Source: Clostridia bacterium (GTDB lineage Bacteria > Bacillota > Clostridia > Christensenellales > Borkfalkiaceae). From it: a stretch of DNA of 64,000 nucleotides. The notes under the pieces are model-generated. The model was not told the DNA's origin, did not search any database, and saw only the letters and a list, made by a program, of their open reading frames with translations. The position numbers were made by a program, and so were the translations under genes. This document shows, in pieces, positions 57,975 to 64,000 of the stretch (positions are counted from its first letter, which is position 1; every line of letters starts with the position of its first letter). The stretch is taken from contig JAFQMD010000005.1 of NCBI GenBank assembly GCA_017396365.1, positions 1 through 64,000 of the forward strand, written 5' to 3'.

Positions 57975-59141
57975 CTATTTCTCTACCACGGTTGTAAAGC
58001 AATTTTCGTTTAAAGTAAACGCCTTGCGAATTTCGCAATCGTCCGAAAACTCAACGCTCACGTTTTTCATTTTTATAGTGAGCGGATAATCTTCGCGCGC
58101 CTGAGGGAAAGAGTGTTCGTGCAAATCTACAAACCTCACGTTATCTAAAACCAACTCACCCAAATATGCGCCTTTTTGCAACTCGTCATGGTCGGCAAGA
58201 TAGAAAAGTATTCCCTTTGCGTTTTCTATAACACAATCTTTAAAGACTATTTTAGATGGAGTAGTAGACGGATAATTTGAACTTGCAAAATGGTCTAACA
58301 TATACAAAAGGTTATGTCTGCCCTGCTCTCTTGGAAGTTCGTCGTTTTTGCCTTTTACAACAGTCATACGGTGTGGATAATATCCTGGTCCGTACGCATA
58401 GCAATTTTCAATCAAAATATCCGTGCCACCCATTCTAAAAAGGTTGCAAGACGTGTTCATTATACATCTATTAACGTGTAAATTTTTAACGTTTATTCCC
58501 GCGATACAATCATCACCTGTTTTAAATAAACAGTCTTCAATGAGAGCGTTTTCGGTAAAATGAAGGTGAATACCGTCAGACCCACCAAGACAAGTAACCT
58601 TACGCATAGTTAAATTGCGACAGTTGTTAGCCTCGTGCATAAAATTGCCTGCAAAACGAGCTGTATAACCTTCAAAAAGCACGTTTTCACAACAGGTAAA
58701 AAATACGATATGTGGGCCACGATAGCCTTCTTCGCCATTTTCGTCGTAGCAGTGTTGCTCGTCTAATATAGAGCCAGCCTCACCTATAATTGAAACGTTC
58801 TTTTGACCGTAGCAAGATATCATTGCTCTGCGATAAGTATCCCAAGGCTTGCCATAATATTGAGTTATAAGTTCCATATCAGAGCGCATTTCGACGCCTT
58901 TTGGAACGTCAAACACTATATAGTCTTCGCAATTATCACTTCCATAAATCTCTGCGCCAGCCTCTAAATAGAGAGTTGTGTTAGACCACATCATAACGGA
59001 AGAAATGTAAAACCTACCCTTAGGCACAACGACTATTCCCCCGCCGTCTTTGCACATATCTAAGACCTTTTGAAATTTTTCCGTTTGAAGTTTGTTAGAA
59101 TTTAACGCTACACCGTAATCGGTAACCACGTATTTTTTCAC
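57975..59141 (-). CDS. Right-handed beta-helix protein, GH28-like (polygalacturonase-related)
   Basis: 388 residues, no signal peptide. Starts DYGVALNSNKLQTEKFQKVL, the GH28/pectate-lyase-3 opening, followed by GGGIVVVPKGRFYISSVMMWS. The parallel helix carries GSDGIHLHF and the catalytic-type TGDDCIAGI near residue 195, then NCYAYGPGYYPHR. GH28 enzymes cleave galacturonan-like chains; a cytoplasmic location suggests action on imported oligosaccharides. The ribosome site is AAGGAGA. It is 32 bases behind the ABC exporter operon and may share its transcript. Confidence 0.8.
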   Translation of the reverse strand: MKKYVVTDYGVALNSNKLQTEKFQKVLDMCKDGGGIVVVPKGRFYISSVMMWSNTTLYLEAGAEIYGSDNCEDYIVFDVPKGVEMRSDMELITQYYGKPWDTYRRAMISCYGQKNVSIIGEAGSILDEQHCYDENGEEGYRGPHIVFFTCCENVLFEGYTARFAGNFMHEANNCRNLTMRKVTCLGGSDGIHLHFTENALIEDCLFKTGDDCIAGINVKNLHVNRCIMNTSCNLFRMGGTDILIENCYAYGPGYYPHRMTVVKGKNDELPREQGRHNLLYMLDHFASSNYPSTTPSKIVFKDCVIENAKGILFYLADHDELQKGAYLGELVLDNVRFVDLHEHSFPQAREDYPLTIKMKNVSVEFSDDCEIRKAFTLNENCFTTVVEK

Positions 59142-59172
59142 AACTATTCTCCTTATAATTAAGTTTTACCCC

Positions 59173-61062
59173 TTACGCCTTTGCAAGATTATCTTTCATA
59201 TACTGCAAAGTATAAAGGTTATAATAGTTACCGCGAAGTTTTAAAAGTTCGTCGTGAGAGCCTTGTTCTAAAATTTCACCGTGCGACAAAACGATAATAT
59301 TGTCTGCTTTTTGAATAGTTGAAAGCCTGTGCGCTACGATAAGCATAGTGCCTACGTTCATCATTTTATCGAGCGAGTCTTGAATTAAAACTTCGGTTTC
59401 GGTGTCAATATTTGCCGTCGCTTCGTCGAGTATCATAACTTCAGGCCTATGAATAAGCGTTCTTGCAAAGGATATGAGTTGCCTTTCGCCCGCGGAGAAA
59501 TTGTTTCCCCTTTCACGCACTTCTTCATCCAAGCCTCCCGACAATTTGCCTATCAACTTGTCGGCGTTGACGTATTTACAAACTTCCATAATTTCTTCGT
59601 CTGTAAAACTTTCTTCTCTAAGGGTTATATTGCTCCTTATCGTTCCGCTAAACAAGAATACGTCTTGGAGCATTTGACCAAAGTGCTTTCTAAGCGAAGA
59701 AATTTTAATATTTCTTATATTTATGCCGTCGAGCAAAATCTCGCCCTTTTGGATATCGTAATTACGGCAAAGAAGTGATAAAATAGTAGTTTTGCCAGAA
59801 CCCGTAGAGCCTACGAAAGCAACCGTTTGCTTTGCCTTAACTTTAAAGGAAACGCCCTTTAAAACCCACTCGCCCGGCACGTATGCAAACCACACGTCTT
59901 TAAACTCTATCTCGCCCTTAATTTCATCGAGTTCGATTGCGCCTTCTTGGTCAACGACTTCGGGTTTCATGTCGAGTATCGAGAAAATCTTTTCGCCCGA
60001 CGCGAACGCCGACTGCAACCAGTTGAACATTTCAGCAAGGTTTTGTATTGGGTTAAAGAATTTTGAAAGGTACATATAAAAGGCAACTAAAACGTCCGCC
60101 GTAACCGTTTGACCTAAAAATTGCCAGTTGTCAACGTAGCCTTTTGCTCCAAAGAAGAATAAACACAATACGGACGCGACGTAAAGCATATAGACCGTAG
60201 GTCTAAATATACTAAACACGAACATTTGACTTCTTCTCGCCGTTTCGAGTTTGTCGTTCTTTTTAGAAAACTCGTCCATTTTAACGTCTTCACGGTTGAA
60301 AACTTGAATAACTTTCATACCTGAAAGATTTTCGGACAAGAAAGTGTTTATATCCGTCGTTCCGTCTTTAACTTTTCTATAAGCCTTTCTTGAAAATTTA
60401 CGGAAAACTACGGTAAAAATTACGATAAACGGCACGAAACAGAGCACCATGAGCGTAAGCATATAGTTTAAGCAAATCATTGCTATAAGCACGCCGAGTA
60501 TTACGAAAACGTTTTTGGTAAGGTTTACTATAATGTTAGTGAACATCATAGACAAGCCGTTTGTGTCGTTAGTTACTCTCGTTACTAATTTTCCTACGGG
60601 AATATTGTTAAGTTGCGCGTGCGAAAGAGATTCGATATGAGTAAAGGTTTCTTCTCTAAGCGTCGCAACTATTTTTTGCCCCGTTTTTTGTAAAATTATG
60701 GCTTGGAAATACGAACAAACGAGTGATAAAACCAAAACGCTTGCATAAACCCCAACCGAGATGAGTAGGGAACTCATTTTAAATCCCGCAGTTGAAATAA
60801 CCCTTTGTATATGGGCTACAATAAGTGGAGAAATTATTTCGTAGGATATTGCAAAAAGCATCATGCATCCTACTATAATAAAACTTCCTATATGCGGTTT
60901 TGCATACTTTAATAGCCTTTTGATAAGTTCGCCGTCTTTCATGTTTCTTTCAAAACCGATAGACTGCTTTTTCTCTTTCATAAGAGCGTAGGCAAAAATG
61001 AATATAGCCGTAAACGTACCTATAACCGCTCCGACAATTAAAAGGGGTAACCACTCACGCAT
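59173..61062 (-). CDS. ABC exporter half-transporter, catalytic-site subunit
   Basis: 629 residues from the ATG at 61062 (GGAAGTG upstream); an earlier in-frame start would overlap the previous gene by far more than eight bases. Six membrane helices plus an extra N-terminal one, then an ATPase with Walker A GSTGSGKTT near 415, signature NFSAGERQLISFART (Ala-Gly-Glu in place of SGGQ) and Walker B VMILDEATANIDT with the catalytic Glu. It pairs with the upstream half-transporter to form a heterodimer of the BmrCD/TM287-288 type, exporting drugs, lipids or peptides. Confidence 0.92.
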   Translation of the reverse strand: MREWLPLLIVGAVIGTFTAIFIFAYALMKEKKQSIGFERNMKDGELIKRLLKYAKPHIGSFIIVGCMMLFAISYEIISPLIVAHIQRVISTAGFKMSSLLISVGVYASVLVLSLVCSYFQAIILQKTGQKIVATLREETFTHIESLSHAQLNNIPVGKLVTRVTNDTNGLSMMFTNIIVNLTKNVFVILGVLIAMICLNYMLTLMVLCFVPFIVIFTVVFRKFSRKAYRKVKDGTTDINTFLSENLSGMKVIQVFNREDVKMDEFSKKNDKLETARRSQMFVFSIFRPTVYMLYVASVLCLFFFGAKGYVDNWQFLGQTVTADVLVAFYMYLSKFFNPIQNLAEMFNWLQSAFASGEKIFSILDMKPEVVDQEGAIELDEIKGEIEFKDVWFAYVPGEWVLKGVSFKVKAKQTVAFVGSTGSGKTTILSLLCRNYDIQKGEILLDGINIRNIKISSLRKHFGQMLQDVFLFSGTIRSNITLREESFTDEEIMEVCKYVNADKLIGKLSGGLDEEVRERGNNFSAGERQLISFARTLIHRPEVMILDEATANIDTETEVLIQDSLDKMMNVGTMLIVAHRLSTIQKADNIIVLSHGEILEQGSHDELLKLRGNYYNLYTLQYMKDNLAKA

Positions 61063-62851
61063 TTTCACTTCCCCCCTTTTCGTCTTCAAGTTTTTGAAGA
61101 TCGACTGCTACTTTATATTCAGGACATCTTGCGTAAAGTTCGTCGTGCTTGCCGACGTCTAACACCTTTCCGTCCTCTAAATATATAATTTTATCCATAC
61201 CTGCAATCGTTGAGATTCTGTGGGCAATTAAAATCGTCGTCTTGCCCTTTCTCGTCTTTTCAAGATTTTCAAGAATTGCCCTTTCGGTCTTGGTATCAAC
61301 CGCAGAAACCGAGTCGTCCAAAATGAGTATAGGCGCGTTTTTCATAAGCGCTCTCGCAATGGAAATTCTCTGTTTTTGTCCGCCCGATACGGTAACGCCA
61401 CGTTCGCCGAGCACGGTTTCGTAACCGTCTTTAAAGTCAACTACGTTGTCGTGAATATCCGAAAGTTTTGCGTGTTCTATTACTTTTTCTATTCCCTTTT
61501 CGTCGCTTGCAAAGGCGATATTGTTTTCAATGGTGTCGCTAAACAAAAAGTTGTCTTGCGGAACGTACGCCGTGTATTTTCTAAGCGAAGAAATAGTAAC
61601 GCCGTTTACGTCCTGCCCGTCGATAAACACCGTACCGTCGGGAACGTTATAAACCCTAAGTAAAAGGTCAACTATAGTCGTTTTGCCCGAACCCGTCTTG
61701 CCGACTATACCCACGTTTTCGCCAGCGTTAATTTTAAAGGAAACGTCTTTTAAAACGTCGTAATCGCCGTCGGGATACGTAAAGGAAAGGTTTTTAAATT
61801 CGATATCGCCTTTTACTGGCTCAATTTCAGTTGCTCCGTCTTTATCGACAACGTCTTGCTTAGCGTCTAAAAGTTCGCTTACTCTTTTTAGCGACGCCTT
61901 GCCCCTTGACGTCATTTCAATAAGTTCGGAAACTGCCATAACCGGCCAAATAACTGCGTTAAAATAACCTATAAATTCAAAGAGTTGTCCGCCGTTAATT
62001 CCGCCGTTTTGCGTTCCGAGATAAACCAAATATCCGCCGTAACCTAAAATTACGCATATTACCGACTCTATAAAAAGTGTAATAAAAATTCTTAAAAGAG
62101 TTGAATATTTTGTGTATTCAACGTTGATTTCTTCGTTTTCTTTGTTGATTTTCTTAAATGCTAAGAGTTCTTTTACTTCTTTTACAAACGCCTTTACGAC
62201 TGCAATGCCTGAAAAATTTTCTTGAGTAAAGTCCGAAAGAGAAGAAAACGCCGCTTGACGCTTGTCCCATTTCTTCGTTAAAAATTTGCCCACTATCAAA
62301 CTTACGGCAAGCATCATTACCATCGGTATTAAGGAAAGCAAGGTAAGCAAAGCGTTCATTTTCCACATCTTAATTATTGAAAGACCGCCTAAAAAAAGCG
62401 CGTCGCAAAGCATCATTACTCCCCAACCGAAACACTCTTGAATAGTTTCTAAATCGTTGGTAAAAAGCGACATTAAGTTGCCGACTTTGTTTACTTGATA
62501 ATATTGTTGAGAAAGATTTTTGCAATGGTTGAACATTTCTTCTCTAATGTTTGCTTCAACTTTGATTCCAGAACCTAAAAAACAAACTCTCCACAAAAAT
62601 CTACCGACTACCATTATTAAAATAACGAGTAGCAACGGCATACAAATTCTATCGACGATAAACGCCCCGTCAAACGCGTAAACCTTTCCGTCAACTTCTA
62701 CTTCCCCGTTTGTCATTCCGTTAATAATCATGCTGTAAAATTCGGGGATTTCAAGTTGGAAATAGTCAACGGCAATCAGCGCGATTATGCCAAACACGAG
62801 TAGCCAACCGTACTTTAGGTAATATTTATTTATGTATTTACCAAGAATCAC
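61055..62851 (-). CDS. ABC exporter half-transporter, degenerate-site subunit
   Basis: 598 residues: six membrane helices (about 1-320), Walker A GKTGSGKTT near 385, signature VSGGQKQRISIARAL, and Walker B LILDDSVSAVDT, where Asp replaces the catalytic Glu. With the partner's intact Glu and weak signature this gives one hydrolysing and one degenerate site, as in known heterodimeric exporters. First gene of the pair; the ribosome site is GGAGGGATAG ahead of a GTG start. An isolated palindrome-free gap of 261 bases upstream holds only the terminator of the next gene. Confidence 0.92.
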   Translation of the reverse strand: MILGKYINKYYLKYGWLLVFGIIALIAVDYFQLEIPEFYSMIINGMTNGEVEVDGKVYAFDGAFIVDRICMPLLLVILIMVVGRFLWRVCFLGSGIKVEANIREEMFNHCKNLSQQYYQVNKVGNLMSLFTNDLETIQECFGWGVMMLCDALFLGGLSIIKMWKMNALLTLLSLIPMVMMLAVSLIVGKFLTKKWDKRQAAFSSLSDFTQENFSGIAVVKAFVKEVKELLAFKKINKENEEINVEYTKYSTLLRIFITLFIESVICVILGYGGYLVYLGTQNGGINGGQLFEFIGYFNAVIWPVMAVSELIEMTSRGKASLKRVSELLDAKQDVVDKDGATEIEPVKGDIEFKNLSFTYPDGDYDVLKDVSFKINAGENVGIVGKTGSGKTTIVDLLLRVYNVPDGTVFIDGQDVNGVTISSLRKYTAYVPQDNFLFSDTIENNIAFASDEKGIEKVIEHAKLSDIHDNVVDFKDGYETVLGERGVTVSGGQKQRISIARALMKNAPILILDDSVSAVDTKTERAILENLEKTRKGKTTILIAHRISTIAGMDKIIYLEDGKVLDVGKHDELYARCPEYKVAVDLQKLEDEKGGSENA

Positions 62852-63054
62852 CTATCTATCCCTCCTACTAAAAATTGCTTTTCTAATTACAAATAAAGTT
62901 ATCACTTTTGCTTTTAAAATGCAAGTTTTTAAAGGGGGTTATGTATAAAATACATAAAATTTTCACAAAATAAATTTTTTTGCAAAAAGTAAACTGCTTA
63001 GCCAAACTAATTTTAACGCTTGCTATTCTCTTCCCACGTGCGTTTTTGACAAGC

Positions 63055-63103
63055 AAAAACCCTCGCAAAATGCCGATAATCGACTTATACGAGGGTTTTT
63101 ATC
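63055..63103 (-). terminator. Terminator of the coiled-coil regulator gene
   Basis: AAAAACCCTCG (63056-63066) pairs with CGAGGGTTTTT (63090-63100); the long loop contains the interspersed word ATAATCGACTTATA (63076-63089). Confidence 0.7.
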
Positions 63104-63112
63104 GTTTTATAG

Positions 63113-63784
63113 TTAGCCTGCGCCTAAATTTTTCAACTCGGCTTGCAACTGACTTTTTTCAAGACTTTTTTCTAAAAGGCTTTTAAGCGTTTTATTTTCT
63201 CTTTCACTTTGCTCCAACTTTTTCTTTAACGCAAAATTCTCTTCTTTTAGCGAAAGGGCTATTCTTTCACACAAAAGATTTATTTCCCTTTTTAATACGC
63301 TTATCTGCTTTCCGTCTTCTTTTTTGATTTGATACGGATTAAAGCACTTGCCGTATTCCCTTTCAATTTGTCGGCAAATTTTTTCAACCGTCTTTTTATC
63401 GTATTTTAACAAATTTCTATACTTGTTTTGATAACGCAACGCAATTTGTGGGTTTTGCGTCATTTCGGATATGACTCGCCTTACCGACTTTCCAAACGTT
63501 TGCCCTATAAGTATTTTTTCAAGGAGCATTTTAGATTCCGCCTCGTCAAACACTATAATTTTATTCCTTGAAAGTTGGTTTCCGTCTAAAAACTTCTCTT
63601 TAAAAACCAAGTCGGTTTCGGCTTTTTTCAAACTGCTGTAATAAAAATTTCTTACGCTACCTTTTGCGCGCCCCGTTTTCTTTGCAAACTCGTCAAAAAC
63701 TTTGCTTAAACTCTCTCCGCTATTTTTTGCCTCGCTTGCCCTTTTAAAAAAACTTTTAATTTCGATATCGCTAATTCTTACCAT
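63113..63784 (-). CDS. Putative RsfA/Myb-like DNA-binding protein with coiled-coil tail
   Basis: 223 residues. The N-terminal 55 residues (SLSKVFDEFAKKTGRAKGSV then RNFYYSSLKKA) resemble the Myb/SANT-type domain of the RsfA sporulation regulator group by spacing of the aromatic residues. A middle basic region (about 75-150) includes FGKSVRRVISEM and ALRYQNKYRNLL. The last 60 residues are a leucine-rich coiled coil. AAGGAG precedes the ATG. A role in transcription, perhaps in sporulation, is inferred only from this resemblance. Confidence 0.5.
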   Translation of the reverse strand: MVRISDIEIKSFFKRASEAKNSGESLSKVFDEFAKKTGRAKGSVRNFYYSSLKKAETDLVFKEKFLDGNQLSRNKIIVFDEAESKMLLEKILIGQTFGKSVRRVISEMTQNPQIALRYQNKYRNLLKYDKKTVEKICRQIEREYGKCFNPYQIKKEDGKQISVLKREINLLCERIALSLKEENFALKKKLEQSERENKTLKSLLEKSLEKSQLQAELKNLGAG

Positions 63785-63877
63785 ACCGTCTCCTTATTAT
63801 TTTTTTCTAAAAGTATTATTGACGGGTTTTGCAAATATAATACGCATATTGAAAATATATTTAGAATAATTTTTAAT

Positions 63878-64000
63878 ATGTTATATTATTTTCTATGCGC
63901 AACGCCGTGCGCTGTTAAACTAAACGGCGAATACGTTGGCAAAGCGAGCGAAAACTTTTGTTTTTTAGAATTTGACGAAGGTTTTTTAGAGTTTATTCCT
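63878..64000 (+). CDS. Start of an unrecognised gene (cut by window edge)
   Basis: 41 open codons from ATG at 63878 to the end: MLYYFLCATPCAVKLNGEYV then GKASENFCFLEFDEGFLEFI. The composition and codon use match coding DNA here. No clear Shine-Dalgarno is seen in the AT-rich upstream region. The phrase CAVKLNGEYVG hints at a beta-sandwich N-terminal domain, but no family can be named from this fragment. Confidence 0.6.
   Translation, partial: MLYYFLCATPCAVKLNGEYVGKASENFCFLEFDEGFLEFIP

Noticed and set aside
1-64000. Prophage
   Set aside because: No terminase, portal, capsid, tail, lysin or complete integrase genes are present anywhere in the window.

Overview
This AT-rich window looks like a chromosomal segment of a spore-forming, uncultured Clostridia-type member of the Bacillota. 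The evidence is a recognisable Spo0A, the sporulation pair YqfC/YqfD, the Firmicutes proteins Veg, YqzL and PgpH, a T-box leader, and pyruvate phosphate dikinase. Promoters are mostly clean TTGACA-17-TATAAT types and most genes end in obvious hairpin terminators.

Layout. 1-1000: start of a Fic-like gene with repeated operator-like words, hairpins, and an orphan IS21 IstA-like DNA-binding protein. 1.2-11.5 kb (minus): ppdK, then the conserved block metK > yqfC-yqfD-phoH-pgpH-ybeY-era-yqzL-recO; a 130-bp tandem repeat overlaps the 3' end of metK. 11.7-14.5 kb: a PflA-like radical SAM protein and small conserved hypotheticals. 14.6-17.5 kb (plus): a Met-specific T-box controlling metN-metI-metQ. 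17.6-24.6 kb (minus): cysteine desulfidase, a lipoprotein M3-type peptidase, veg, an acidic zinc-ribbon protein, spo0A (0A box upstream), a parS-like site and a ZIP metal transporter.

24.9-32.2 kb is an accessory island downstream of a tRNA-Leu gene. Its start is organised as successive cassettes, each ending in the same sequence and recreating the last 12 bases of the tRNA. It carries a nitroreductase, a DUF2975/HTH pair, an AraC/GyrI regulator, a methyltransferase, an AAA15 ATPase + RloB pair (a probable AbiL/RloAB-type phage-defence operon) and a truncated serine recombinase whose broken end is the cassette repeat itself.

32.2-42.3 kb: an FAD oxidoreductase behind a promoter with a palindromic operator, pyroglutamyl peptidase, a MgtC/acyltransferase/GH36/GH78-like operon, and a solitary Wzz-tyrosine kinase. 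42.4-51.2 kb (minus): a complete chorismate/Phe/Tyr operon, aroF-tyrA-aroB-aroA-aroC-pheA-aroEK(fusion)-aroQ. It is preceded by a Phe/Tyr-rich leader peptide with a terminator/antiterminator (attenuation) and followed by queT with its own preQ1-I riboswitch. 51.3-55.2 kb: a structured RNA with its own promoter, then a large membrane-anchored BspA-type leucine-rich repeat protein. 55.3-64 kb: an aminotransferase, a ferritin-like protein of unknown function, a GH28-type protein, a heterodimeric ABC exporter, a coiled-coil regulator-like protein and the start of a further gene.

The best candidates for undescribed biology are the tRNA-Leu cassette array with its defence pair, the structured RNA at 51.3 kb, the duplicated palindromic element at metK, the short interspersed word CTATAAGTCGATTAT, and the ferritin-like protein.
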